Shown: in pieces, positions 9,501 through 16,868 of the stretch
Position numbering within the stretch: position 1 is the stretch's first letter
How the letters are laid out: every line of letters starts with the position of its first letter
Assembly: GCA_049322335.1 (NCBI GenBank)
Contig: JBMORL010000107.1
Coordinates: 1-64,000, forward strand
Length of the DNA stretch: 64,000 nt
Source of the DNA: JBMORL01 sp049322335
GTDB lineage: Bacteria; Bacteroidota; Bacteroidia; Flavobacteriales_D; UBA2798
Reading direction: 5' to 3'
Translations under genes and position numbers: made by a program
Notes under the pieces: generated by a model
The model's database searches: none
Told to the model about the DNA's origin: nothing
Seen by the model: only the letters and a program-made list of their open reading frames with translations

Positions 9501-12500
9501 AGTAACGGTCACCGAATATACGCCCGACATAGCTACAGTTGCTCCCGGCCTTGTGGGATCTTCCAAAGCAGAAGTAAATCCACCCGGACCTGTCCATGAA
9601 TAAGTAGCACCGGCAACTGTATTTGAAAATAAATTAATAGTTGATCCTTCACAAACAGGACTATTACTGCTTGCTGTTGGAGCAGCAGGTGTTGGATTCA
9701 CTGTTACGTTTGTAGTTCCGGCAGCACTTGTACAACCGGCCACAGTAACGGTCACCGAATATACGCCCGACATAGCTACAGTTGCTCCCGGTCTTGTGGG
9801 ATCTTCAAGAGTAGAAGTAAATCCACCCGGCCCCGTCCATGAATAAGTGGCACCGGCAACTGTGTTGGAAAATAAATTTATTGTTTGTCCTGCGCAAACG
9901 GGACTATTGCTGCTGGCTGTTGGAGCAGCAGGAATGGGATTCACAGTAACGTTTGTAGTACCTGCAGCACTTGTACAACCGGCCACAGTAACGGTCACCG
10001 AATATACGCCCGACATAGGTACAGTTGCTCCCGGTCTTGTGGGATCTTCCAAAGCAGAAGTAAATCCACCCGGACCTGTCCATGAATAAGTAGCACCGGC
10101 AACGGTGTTTGAAAATAAATTTATTGTTTGTCCTGCGCAAACGGGACTATTGCTGCTGGCTGTTGGAGCAGCAGGAATGGGATTCACAGTAACGTTTGTA
10201 GTACCTGCAGCACTTGTACAACCGGCCACAGTAACGGTCACCGAATATACGCCCGACATAGCTACGGTTGCTCCCGGTCTTGTGGGATCTTCCAAAGCAG
10301 AAGTAAATCCACCCGGACCTGTCCATGAATAAGTAGCACCGGCAACTGTATTTGAAAATAAATTAATAGTTGACCCTTCACAAACGGGACTATTGCTGCT
10401 TGCCGTTGGAGCAGCAGGTGTTGGATTCACTGTTACGTTCACCGTTCCTGCAGGCCCGGTACATCCGCCAACGGTTGCGGTAACGGAATAAACTCCGCTC
10501 ATAGCGACTGTTGCAGCTGGCCTTGTGGGGTTTTGTGCGGAAGAAGTATAACCTCCGGGTCCTGTCCACGAATAAGTAGCACCGGCAATATTACTTGCGG
10601 TTAAATTTAAAGTTTGTCCTGCGCATATCGGGCTATTGCTTCCAGCGGTAGGAGCGGCCGGAGTTGCATTAATGGTAACGGTTGTAGTGCCTCCTGGTCC
10701 TGTACATCCACCAACAGTAGCAGTTACTGTATACACACCTGCATTAGCCACCAGTACGTTAGGAATAGATGGATTTTGCAATGCAGAAGTAAATCCACCC
10801 GGCCCTGTCCACGAATAGGTAGCGCCCGCAATATTACTTGCGGTTAAGTTGAGGGTTTGTCCTTCACAAAGCGGTCCGTTATTTGAAGCAGTGGGTGCTG
10901 CAGGCACGGGGTTTACCGTAACGTTGGTGGTACCTCCTGCACTTGTACATCCCGAAACGGTAGCGGTTACTGTATAAACACCTGCGTTAGTGAGCTGCAC
11001 GTTAGTTATTGACGGATTTTGCAGGGCAGAAGTAAATCCACCCGGCCCTGTCCATGAATAAGTAGCGCCAGCAATATTGCTTGCCGTTAAGTTTAAAGTT
11101 TGCCCGACACATAACGGGCTGTTGCTTCCGGCAGTGGGCGCTGCAGGAGTTGGATTCACCGTAACTGTTGTTGTTCCTGCAGGGCCTGTGCAACCTGATA
11201 CTGTTGCTGTAACCGAATAGGTTCCGGCTGCTGCTAACGTTACGCCCGTTATCGTAGGATTCTGTTGTGTGGAAGTAAAACCATTGGGTCCCGTCCAGTT
11301 ATAGGTGGCTCCGGAAACAGTACTTGCCGTTAGATTTAATGTTCCTCCTTCACAAACCGGGCTGTTGCTTCCGGCTGTTGGGGCAGGTGGAACAAAAGGA
11401 GGACAGACAACCGTATTTACTTCATAGTCGCGGGTCATTTCCGTTATTAAAACGCCATTTCGGTATTCCGAACATTTTACACCGAAAACATATTGACCCA
11501 GTGTATTGGCTACACCGGTGAGCATTCCTGTTGAGGAATTGAGTGTTACGCCCGGCCCGCCAGAATTGAAGGGCGAAGTGGCTGAATAACCGGCCAGCCA
11601 TGTTACGTTTGTCATAACCGCAACATTATCGGTTATAACGGGAGCAGCATTAGTGTAGGGGGTATACATAGTATAAACCAGCGAATCCCCATCAATATCG
11701 GTGGCGGAATGGTCGAGGCTGAAAGGATTATTAGCACATAACAAAAGAGGCGGAAGGTTATTATAGGTGGGTGAATTGTTTACCATAAATGTGTTATCAT
11801 AAACCGAAACCATATCAAAGCGATAGATTTCATCATTTGGAGAGTTGGCTCCGTAGGTAACACGTACAAAAACCTGTATAGTGGTGCCAACAAGACCGGT
11901 TGCAGTAGCAAATACATTACCGTTAAAGTCATTTATTCTGAAACCGTTGTTGGGAAACATCACGGGAGCCGCACCATTAAGTGAGTAGAGAACAGAAATT
12001 GAATCGGAATTTTCCAAAGTTCCACCGGCAGGTTCAGAATAGTTTACACTAAGATTTACCCCTGATGGATAAGCAGCGATATTGATTACCTGTGAGGCCC
12101 ATACTACGTTACTGGTTACCGCACTGTTTTGGCTAATTACTTCAAACTGGTTGGCGTTTACCTGCGCTGTTGGGATTGGAGCTACACCAACAATTGTTCT
12201 CGACCAGGCTGTGGGGCCGGCATCTACAATTGTACCATTTGCAAGGGTAAAATCTTCCACCCAAACTTTCCGGTAGCAAGGTATATAAGTGTAAAAAGTT
12301 TCTCCTATAGTTCCCGGAGTGGCGATATTTACTACACTGGCATTCCGGCAACAAACTGAATAATAAAGGTGCATTCCACCGGGTGCTGCGGGAAGATTTA
12401 CTGTGGCAGAATAAGTTCGTTCTTCGGCACAGGGCGATGGATTGGGGGCTGTGGCGCATGGAGGTAAAACTGCCGGAACCGGTATAGTTGCTCCTGCAAC

Positions 12501-12770
12501 TAAAGTAAAGTTTCGACTGGGCGTAAAAGCTGAGCCATCAGCCTGTAAAACAGTAATGGGTGCACTTGCCGGAAAAGCTGCACAAGTAGGGCAACAGTCG
12601 CGGTAAAGTTTAAGGGTAACAGTGTAACTGTCACCGCCATTATACACATAGGTGAGTGCTCCACCGACAATGTGTGAAGACTTTGCGTTGTTTTGAAAAA
12701 AACAAAAAAGGAACAGGAAAAAAGTCCCTTTGATGAATTGCCGTAACAGGGTGGGGTAGGCATTTTTCAT
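3540..12770 (-). CDS. giant T9SS type B surface protein with two Ig-like repeat arrays (SprB-like)
   Basis: A 3,076-residue secreted protein. A signal peptide (IKGTFFLFLFCFFQNNAKS) is followed by an N-domain beginning SSHIVGGALTYVYNGGDSYT, the form seen in Bacteroidota gliding-type surface proteins. Residues about 464-1677 are 15 units of about 81 residues built around GATYSWTGPGGFTS. Then come about 13 units of 85-90 residues around WTTSGSGTF, two PKD-like domains (TFWYWTINGDTSTQQNPVYI and IASWLWNFGDSTTSS) and a CHU_C/gliding-associated C-terminal domain (AVPTAFTPNGDGANDVFMVRG). The last is the T9SS type B signal. Nearly every Ig-like unit carries two cysteines. The protein is followed at once by a PorP/SprF partner. 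Likely role: long surface adhesin, possibly for gliding or attachment; whether the cell glides cannot be read here. Upstream (12839-12866) two AAAATATTTT copies lie 18 bases apart. Confidence 0.93.
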   Translation of the reverse strand: MKNAYPTLLRQFIKGTFFLFLFCFFQNNAKSSHIVGGALTYVYNGGDSYTVTLKLYRDCCPTCAAFPASAPITVLQADGSAFTPSRNFTLVAGATIPVPAVLPPCATAPNPSPCAEERTYSATVNLPAAPGGMHLYYSVCCRNASVVNIATPGTIGETFYTYIPCYRKVWVEDFTLANGTIVDAGPTAWSRTIVGVAPIPTAQVNANQFEVISQNSAVTSNVVWASQVINIAAYPSGVNLSVNYSEPAGGTLENSDSISVLYSLNGAAPVMFPNNGFRINDFNGNVFATATGLVGTTIQVFVRVTYGANSPNDEIYRFDMVSVYDNTFMVNNSPTYNNLPPLLLCANNPFSLDHSATDIDGDSLVYTMYTPYTNAAPVITDNVAVMTNVTWLAGYSATSPFNSGGPGVTLNSSTGMLTGVANTLGQYVFGVKCSEYRNGVLITEMTRDYEVNTVVCPPFVPPAPTAGSNSPVCEGGTLNLTASTVSGATYNWTGPNGFTSTQQNPTITGVTLAAAGTYSVTATVSGCTGPAGTTTVTVNPTPAAPTAGSNSPLCVGQTLNLTASNIAGATYSWTGPGGFTSALQNPSITNVQLTNAGVYTVTATVSGCTSAGGTTNVTVNPVPAAPTASNNGPLCEGQTLNLTASNIAGATYSWTGPGGFTSALQNPSIPNVLVANAGVYTVTATVGGCTGPGGTTTVTINATPAAPTAGSNSPICAGQTLNLTASNIAGATYSWTGPGGYTSSAQNPTRPAATVAMSGVYSVTATVGGCTGPAGTVNVTVNPTPAAPTASSNSPVCEGSTINLFSNTVAGATYSWTGPGGFTSALEDPTRPGATVAMSGVYSVTVTVAGCTSAAGTTNVTVNPIPAAPTASSNSPVCAGQTINLFSNTVAGATYSWTGPGGFTSALEDPTRPGATVPMSGVYSVTVTVAGCTSAAGTTNVTVNPIPAAPTASSNSPVCAGQTINLFSNTVAGATYSWTGPGGFTSTLEDPTRPGATVAMSGVYSVTVTVAGCTSAAGTTNVTVNPTPAAPTASSNSPVCEGSTINLFSNTVAGATYSWTGPGGFTSALEDPTRPGATVAMSGVYSVTVTVAGCTSAAGTTNVTVNPIPAAPTASSNSPVCAGQTINLFSNTVAGATYSWTGPGGFTSTLEDPTRPGATVAMSGVYSVTVTVAGCTSAAGTTNVTVNPTPAAPTASSNSPVCEGSTINLFSNTVAGATYSWTGPGGFTSALEDPTRPGATVAMSGVYSVTVTVAGCTSAAGTTNVTVNPIPAAPTAGSNSPVCTGQTINLTASTIAGATYSWTGPGGYTSAVQNPTRPGATVAMSGVYSVTATVAGCTSVAGTVNVTVNPTPAAPVASNNGPLCEGQTLNLTASNVVGATYSWTGPGGFTSSTQNPSIPNVLVTNAGVYSVTVTVTGCTSAAATTTVTVNPLPAAPTAGSNSPLCTGQTLNLTASNIAGATYSWTGPNGFSSSSQNPSVANVTLADGGVYSVTATVNGCTGPAGTVNVVVSNTPVSPTASSNSPVCAGDTIQLTASFVAGATYSWTGPSGFTSTQQNPIITNAAVSNGGVYTVIVNNGCNSAPANTSVTVNPTPAAPTAGSNSPVCEGSTINLTASNIAGATYSWTGPNGFSSSLQNPSIAGSTTANSGVYSVTATVNGCTGPAGTVNVNVQVTPVAVAGSAQTVCANNGVVTLAGTSTTGSGQWTTSGNGTFGSATSLNTTYTPGSNDISSGTVTLTLTTTNNGPCASDNDQVVITITPAPTVNAGPNQTVCANNSVVTLSGSFTVSTGAVWTTSGDGTFAPSNISMNATYTPGTNDISAGTVNIQLTSTGNGNCLPVTDQMTITITPAPVVNAGPDDSTCINNPNAALTGTSTTGSGTWTTSGSGTFSPNANTLNCTYIPSASDLTGGSVVITLTSAANGNCIAVSDQMTLVFTQPPTVNAGPDQTVCGNNSATSLSGTSTTGSGIWSSSGSGTFSPAANNLNATYQPSATDISNGSVTLTLTSNNNGGCLAVTDQMIITITPAPTSNAGANQSVCANNANVSLSGSFTVSTGAQWSSSGSGTFSPDNISMNTTYVPSASDTANGSVTIYLTTTGNGNCLAVTDSMIITITNAPTVSAGTDTYSCLSSPNTPLNGSSSTGSGTWTTMGSGTFTPSANINNPTYNPSIADTTAGSVNVIFTSTNNGGCNSVSDTMTIFFTPIPTVNAGADQTVCGNNAVVSLNGTSSSGSGIWTTSGSGTFAPSATTLNATYTPSTADTASGSVTLTLTATNACVGTTDNLVITITDAPYVNAGADAQACSNNPNVTLAGMVSAGASTGAWSTSGDGSFNPSNTDMNATYVPGSLDTSNGSATIVLTSTGNGNCLAVTDTMVIIYTTPPVAQAGPDLNGCANNAIGLSGTIVNGNGTGIWTTTNGSGTFSNATDLSGSYTPVNADTSATPIVIILTSTNNGGCLASSDTLLIDVVPGPQVSAGADQVLCSNNAVVTINGSVINAGGVVWGTTGAGSFADSSQSSTTYTPDTSDISAGSVTLYITSTGNGSCTAVTDSMLVTFTPSPLVNAGAPIFICTGDMTASLNGSVSGATTTGIWTTSGSGTFTPSNTDLSGTYNLSAADTTAGSITLYLTSTNNGNCLSEMDSVVVTITTIPTVDAGNDTTACANATISLNGTVTGGGGTGYWSTNGDGTFAPDSSVLNGSYQPGPNDMAAGSVTLTLTPTNSCQVIIDSIVVTLTPAPQANAGSSQTICGGEIVNLNGSVSVATGGQWTTSGDGMFVPTDTTLNGVYIPGTNDVSSGSVDLTLITTGNGFCAADSSTITINIDSKPVAQFVTSTACVNSGVQFTDSSTIQNGTITFWYWTINGDTSTQQNPVYIFTSTGSFSAELIVSSGGGCSDTVQAQINVNPVPQVSYTFETFCPDSANFTATADMTIASWLWNFGDSTTSSIQNATHTYPVTDSSYITTVTVATDSGCVASFTDTVSVEACADDDVFGPAVPTAFTPNGDGANDVFMVRGGPFLEFELRVFNEWGNQIYYSTDQAEGWDGKYKNKKQPLGTYVWTYRIVTLDNTELTNKGEVTILK
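4316..7739 (-). repeat. array of about 13 diverged Ig-like units (second array)
   Basis: These units, about 85-90 residues each, share VNAGxDQTVCxNN, a W-[TS]-[TS]-S-G-x-GTF core, T-Y-x-P-x-x-x-D and GNCLAVTD. DNA identity between neighbours is low, so this array is old. The second and fifth units share the variant GSFTVSTGA and look like a separate sublineage. Boundaries were set from the translated repeats. Confidence 0.85.
7740..11381 (-). repeat. 15 x 243-bp tandem repeat encoding Ig-like units (first array)
   Basis: Fourteen units of 81 codons and one of 80 run without a break. Units 5-10 (about 8952-10409) are nearly identical in DNA. Units 5, 8 and 10 are identical in protein, as are 7 and 9, so the pair 7+8 equals 9+10: a 486-bp higher-order duplication. 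Outer units differ much more. This points to recent unequal recombination or gene conversion in the centre. Confidence 0.93.
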
Positions 12771-13038
12771 AGGCGTGTGCTTTTATTTCGGAAAGAAAGA
12801 GATTCTCAAAACAAAATTTCCCTTTTATCACACACCACAAAATATTTTACCGGAATAAAATATTTTTTCAAAACAAAGGGTAAAAATCAAATCATACAAC
12901 AGTTTTACTCCATCAGAAGTTTCATAATTGTACGCAAAAAAAATAAGAAAGTAATATCAAAATAGATAAATAACTGCTAAAAGATGACCAACCGGTAAAT
13001 TAGCGCTTCAAAAAGAAAAAAGTAAGAATTATAAATGG

Positions 13039-13740
13039 TTACACCTGTAAGTTTCTTTCACCAAAAATTAAGCTTCCAACCCGGATCATGTTGCTGTTTT
13101 GCTTTAGAGCAAGCAGATAATCATGACTCATTCCGGAGCTAATGAATGTGGGACGTAATAGTTGCTCAAGCGGGTTGCCCGATCCGGAAATTTTATCGGA
13201 ATAGTTTTTTATTGTAGTAAAAAAGCGGTGGAGGTTTCCGAATTCTTCTGATACCTGTTTTTCATTTCCGGTATGGCTGGCCATTCCCATTACTCCTTTT
13301 ATACAAATATTTTTTAAAGATAAAAGTTCTGTTGAGTGAATGAGCTCATTGAATTCTTTTTCATCCAGCCCGAATTTGGTTTCTTCACGTGCAATATGAA
13401 TTTGTAGCAGGCAATCTATCACACGATTGTTTTTTGAAGCTTGTTTATTGATTTCTTTCAATAATTTAAAACTATCCACTCCATGAATGAGATGTATAAA
13501 CGGTGCAATGTATTTTACTTTATTGGATTGCAGATGCCCGATAAAATGCCACCGGATATCTTTTGGGAGGCGTTCGTATTTTCCGGTTAGTTCCTGCACG
13601 TAGTTTTCACCAAAATCGCGGTGGCCGGTATGGTAAGCTTCTGTAATATCTTTGTCCGATTTTGTTTTACTAACGGCTACCAGGCATACGTAACCGGGAA
13701 GGGATGTCCTGATTTTGTTTATGTTTTCCGCAATGCCCAT
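13039..13740 (-). CDS. YggS/PLPBP family pyridoxal phosphate homeostasis protein
   Basis: A 233-residue member of the YggS/ProSC family, a monomeric PLP-binding TIM-barrel protein involved in vitamin B6 and amino acid homeostasis with no known catalytic activity. LVAVSKTKSDKDI holds the PLP lysine. The blocks FGENYVQEL, WHFIGHLQSNKVK, KFGLDEKEF and LSSGMSHDY (here ISSGMSHDYLLAL) follow in the expected order, and the end IRVGSLIFGER is typical. It is the third gene of a serA-DUF1015-yggS operon, with a 4-base gap from the gene before. PLP links loosely to serine synthesis, since the SerC step is PLP-dependent, but serC itself is not in this window. Confidence 0.93.
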   Translation of the reverse strand: MGIAENINKIRTSLPGYVCLVAVSKTKSDKDITEAYHTGHRDFGENYVQELTGKYERLPKDIRWHFIGHLQSNKVKYIAPFIHLIHGVDSFKLLKEINKQASKNNRVIDCLLQIHIAREETKFGLDEKEFNELIHSTELLSLKNICIKGVMGMASHTGNEKQVSEEFGNLHRFFTTIKNYSDKISGSGNPLEQLLRPTFISSGMSHDYLLALKQNSNMIRVGSLIFGERNLQV

Positions 13741-13744
13741 TTAG

Positions 13745-14986
13745 TTAAATCGGCTGAATAATCAATCCGCTTCTTAATTTTGGTTCGATCCATGTGGTTT
13801 TGGGTGGCATAATGTTTCGGGTATCGGCTACTTTTTTCAGCTGATCGATAGTAACGGGATATAAACCAAATGCAACTTTCATTTTAAACTCATCCACCGA
13901 ACGTTTTAATCCTTCCATGCCTTTTAATCCTCCGATAAACTGAATGCGGTTGTCGGTTTTTAAATCGTGAATACCCAATACAGGAGACAGAATATGATCG
14001 GATAAAATTTGCGCATCCAGGCTGCTTACCGGGTGTTTGGGATCGAATATTCCTTTTTTTACAGTAAGCGAATACCAGCTTCCGTCAAGATACATGCTGA
14101 AATTATGTTTCTTCTTTGGTTTGTAATTTTTTTCTCCTTTGTTTTCCACCTCAAATTTTTCTTTCAGCTTTTCCAGGAATTGTTCATTGGTAAGCCCGTT
14201 AAGGTCTTTGGCAATACGGTTGAAATCATAGATTTTCAGCTGGTCTTCTGAAATGAAATAAGCCATGCAGTAATTATACATTTCTTTTCCTGTATGCTTT
14301 TTATTCTTCTTCTTTCTTTCAGCAGCAAGTAATGCCGATGAGGAAAAACGGTGATGCCCGTCTGCAATATAAACCGCATTTATTTTTTTAAAAGCATTAA
14401 CAATACCGGAAACATCTTTTTTTTCAGTTACCACCCACAAAAAATGTGAAACTTCATCGGCAGTGGTAAACTCATATTCCGCGCGCTGACGCGTATATTT
14501 TGTAATGACGGCATCAATCATTTTATTACCGGCATAGGATAACAAAACGGGCTCGGCATTAAAGCCGCAGGTATCGAGGTAGCTTTTAAAAACTTCTTCT
14601 CTTTTGGTGAGTGTTTGTTCGTGAACTTTTACCACGCTGTTGTTATAATCATCCACCGATGCTCCCGCAATAATTCCGGTATAACTGTTTCCGGATTTCA
14701 GTTGTCTGTAGATATAAAAACTTTCTTTTTTATCCTGTGTCAGTACTCCGTTTTTACAAAAAGAGTCATACTTTTTTTTCACCAGTTTGAACCGTTCGGG
14801 GGTATTGGGTTTTGTGGTTTGTTTTTTTCCGTATTCGGGTAAAATGATATGCAAGAAGGTAAACGGATTTTCTTCGAGTTTGGCGCTTAGTATTCTTGGT
14901 TTATAGGTATTCACCGCACGTGAAGCTACCAGCTGCACTTTATCGCGCACCGGGCGTATGGCTTTAAACGGATGAATAACGGCCAT
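13745..14986 (-). CDS. DUF1015 family protein (serine-operon associated)
   Basis: A 413-residue DUF1015 protein. Typical features are the opening IHPFKAIRPVRDKVQLVASR, the HILPE-type motif (HIILPEYGKK), YIYRQLKSGNSYTGIIAGASVDDY, the highly conserved YIADGHHRFSSSA and a C-terminal FGLYPVTIDQLKKVAD. The family's biochemical role is not established; it is commonly found next to serC and serA in Bacteroidota. Here it starts at the base following the end of serA, consistent with translational coupling. The strongly conserved GHHR motif hints at an enzyme, but no reaction should be assumed. Confidence 0.9.
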   Translation of the reverse strand: MAVIHPFKAIRPVRDKVQLVASRAVNTYKPRILSAKLEENPFTFLHIILPEYGKKQTTKPNTPERFKLVKKKYDSFCKNGVLTQDKKESFYIYRQLKSGNSYTGIIAGASVDDYNNSVVKVHEQTLTKREEVFKSYLDTCGFNAEPVLLSYAGNKMIDAVITKYTRQRAEYEFTTADEVSHFLWVVTEKKDVSGIVNAFKKINAVYIADGHHRFSSSALLAAERKKKNKKHTGKEMYNYCMAYFISEDQLKIYDFNRIAKDLNGLTNEQFLEKLKEKFEVENKGEKNYKPKKKHNFSMYLDGSWYSLTVKKGIFDPKHPVSSLDAQILSDHILSPVLGIHDLKTDNRIQFIGGLKGMEGLKRSVDEFKMKVAFGLYPVTIDQLKKVADTRNIMPPKTTWIEPKLRSGLIIQPI

Positions 14987-15952
14987 TTATTTATTGAAAT
15001 AATTAATAATTTTTTGTGCCAGTTCAATTCCTATCCTGTCCTGTGCTTCATTGGTGGCCGCACCTATATGGGGAGTTAATGAAATTTTCGGATGCGTAAG
15101 CAGGTCTTTTTGGGGAGTGGGTTCGTTTTCAAACACGTCAAGGGCGGCATGAGCTACTTTCCCGCTGTTGAGAGCCGCAATTAGCTCACTTTCTTCAATA
15201 ACACCGCCACGTGCCGCATTTACCAGGCAAACCCCGTTTTTCATTTTTTCAAATTCAACTTTTCCTATCACTGCCGATCCGTCTTTTTGTTTGGGTACGT
15301 GCAACGAAACAAAATCACTTTCTTTGAGCAGGTCATCCATCGAACCCGTTTTTACGTTCACCTGTATTTTCCCATATCCATGAATTTCAAGCTCAATGTT
15401 GGCATGATGAACAAAAGGGTCGTGCGCCATTACTTTCATACCGCATCCCAGTGCATATTGTGCCACACTTTGCCCTATTCTTCCAAACCCGATAATTCCC
15501 AGTGTTTTTCCGCGTAATTCAATTCCTTTGGCATATTTTTTTTTGAGTTTGTCAAATTCCGTATCTCCTGCTGAAGGCATCAAACGGTTAGAGTCGTAAA
15601 TAAAACGCGACATGGCAAACAGGTGGGCAAAAACCAGTTCGGCAACCGACTGCGAAGAAGCTCCGGGAGTATTGATCACTTCTATTCCTTTCGATTTGGC
15701 ATACTGAACATCAATATTGTCCATTCCCACACCACCACGTCCAATGATTTTTATTCCGGGGCAGGCATCAATCACTTCTTTTCTTACCGTTGTGGCACTT
15801 CTCACCAGCACTACTTCAAAATTTTGTTCGTTAATGGCCTTTGAAAGATTGTCCTGCGACACTTTTTCAGTCACCACGGTGTAGCCGGCTTTTTCCAGTA
15901 AAATTTGTCCTGATTTGTCAATTCCGTCATTGGCCAGTATCTTCTTGCTCAT
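14987..15952 (-). CDS. serA: D-3-phosphoglycerate dehydrogenase (short form)
   Basis: SerA oxidises 3-phosphoglycerate to 3-phosphohydroxypyruvate with NAD, the first step of serine synthesis. The 321-residue protein starts MSKKILANDGIDKSG and has the D-2-hydroxyacid dehydrogenase layout. The Rossmann motif is LGIIGFGRIGQSVAQYAL; catalytic Arg lies in NAARGGVIEE, Glu in FENEPTP and His in LTPHIGAATNEAQ. It is the short type with no C-terminal ACT domain. The frame extends 10 residues upstream, but ATG 15952 gives the normal N-terminus. It leads the operon serA-DUF1015-yggS. With no ACT domain, serine feedback through that domain is absent. Confidence 0.93.
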   Translation of the reverse strand: MSKKILANDGIDKSGQILLEKAGYTVVTEKVSQDNLSKAINEQNFEVVLVRSATTVRKEVIDACPGIKIIGRGGVGMDNIDVQYAKSKGIEVINTPGASSQSVAELVFAHLFAMSRFIYDSNRLMPSAGDTEFDKLKKKYAKGIELRGKTLGIIGFGRIGQSVAQYALGCGMKVMAHDPFVHHANIELEIHGYGKIQVNVKTGSMDDLLKESDFVSLHVPKQKDGSAVIGKVEFEKMKNGVCLVNAARGGVIEESELIAALNSGKVAHAALDVFENEPTPQKDLLTHPKISLTPHIGAATNEAQDRIGIELAQKIINYFNK

Positions 15953-16126
15953 GTTAATTTGGTTTTGGGCAAATGTATTCATATTTCAGAATACAAAGCA
16001 GCGGTTTTTATCTTAGTTTTTTAACACTTCCGGGGAATAATAAAAGGAATAACCTGACGCGGGATCACCCTTGATTTTGAAAAAAAAACCGGAAAAATTT
16101 GTTATATTTACGGGTAATTTTATGCT

Positions 16127-16495
16127 ATGAGTCATCGGGTCCAACTTAAAAATGACATTATTTATCAGCATGCTGATGAGGGAGGGCTTACTATTGAGAA
16201 GCTGAAGGAAGACCTGGAAGAATTGCTTAAAATCCAGGAGTTGCTTAAAAAAGAAAAAAAGCCCTTTTATATGCTTTATGACGGATCCAATGTGGGGAAG
16301 GTGAGTTCGGCAGTGCGGGCACAGGCTTTGTATAATATGAGTTGCCTGGATTATAAACGTGTGGCAATCATAGGAGTGCCTTCGGTTTTTCTTAACCAAC
16401 TGGCAAAATTCATAATCATGGGAATGGGAAAACAGAAAAAGATCAAAATCTTTAAACTGAAATACGAAGCAGAAAACTGGCTTAGAAACGGATAA
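16127..16495 (+). CDS. SpoIIAA/STAS-like protein (first of pair)
   Basis: A 122-residue soluble protein with the look of the SpoIIAA-like (STAS/SEC14) fold: an N-terminal strand pair, a helix (IEKLKEDLEELLKIQELLKKEKKP), a strand FYMLYDGSNVG, then GKVSSAVRAQALYN and a late strand KIKIFKLKYEAENWL. It is a paralogue of the next gene; both share GK-x-x-S-[AG]-x-R, a strand near the middle and an EAxxWL-type end. Three genes (two STAS-like plus LytTR) form one operon: a 10-base gap, then a 16-base overlap. The conserved Ser in the GK..S motif could be a phosphosite, by analogy with anti-anti-sigma factors, but this is inference. A single half-site-like ATAACCTG lies upstream at 16049. Confidence 0.72.
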   Translation: MSHRVQLKNDIIYQHADEGGLTIEKLKEDLEELLKIQELLKKEKKPFYMLYDGSNVGKVSSAVRAQALYNMSCLDYKRVAIIGVPSVFLNQLAKFIIMGMGKQKKIKIFKLKYEAENWLRNG

Positions 16496-16505
16496 TGAAA
16501 AAATC

Positions 16506-16868
16506 ATGGCTAACAGAATTTTTATAGGAGAAGATGGGTTTATTCATCATATATATGAGGGCGATCAAACTTTTGAAAACGTTCAGAAAGACGTAGATAC
16601 GATCAATGCACTGCTGGCTCAAATGCGAAAACAAAATCTTCCGGCTAAAGTGCTGGGCAACTTCAGTAAAATAGGAAAAGCCGATTCAGGGGCCAGGAAA
16701 GCTGCGGGAGAAGCTATAAAATATGGTGATTTCGATAAGCTCGCCTTGTATGGAAAAAATATTTTTCATACGGTGGCTGCCAATCTCATTATTACTGCAA
16801 CAGGACAGCGAAAACGCGTGCGCGTTTTTCAAACAAAGGAAAAGGCGGTGGAATGGCTAAAAAAGTAA
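16506..16868 (+). CDS. SpoIIAA/STAS-like protein (second of pair)
   Basis: A 120-residue paralogue of the previous gene. It opens NRIFIGEDGFIHHIYEGDQTFENV, followed by a helix with Gln and Asn, the strand AKVLGNFSKIGKADSGARKAAGEA, FDKLALYGKNIFHTVAANLII and VRVFQTKEKAVEWLKK. The order of secondary structure and the final WL match its neighbour; overall identity is modest, so the duplication is old. It overlaps the LytTR gene by 16 bases, which suggests coupled translation and a fixed ratio of the two products. A partner-switching or sensory role for the pair is inferred, not shown. Confidence 0.72.
   Translation: MANRIFIGEDGFIHHIYEGDQTFENVQKDVDTINALLAQMRKQNLPAKVLGNFSKIGKADSGARKAAGEAIKYGDFDKLALYGKNIFHTVAANLIITATGQRKRVRVFQTKEKAVEWLKK

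Noticed and set aside
4951..10847. Many open frames on the plus strand across the repeat arrays
   Set aside because: They repeat with the 243-bp period and mirror the codon use of the minus-strand giant gene; they are shadows of it.
7740..11381. Regular direct repeats resembling a CRISPR array
   Set aside because: The unit is 243 bp with no short spacers, it is one long frame and no cas gene is near.
12771..13038. Hidden gene or RNA between the giant gene and the yggS operon
   Set aside because: Very AT-rich with stops in all frames and no clear hairpin followed by T tract; the only structure seen is two AAAATATTTT copies 18 bp apart.
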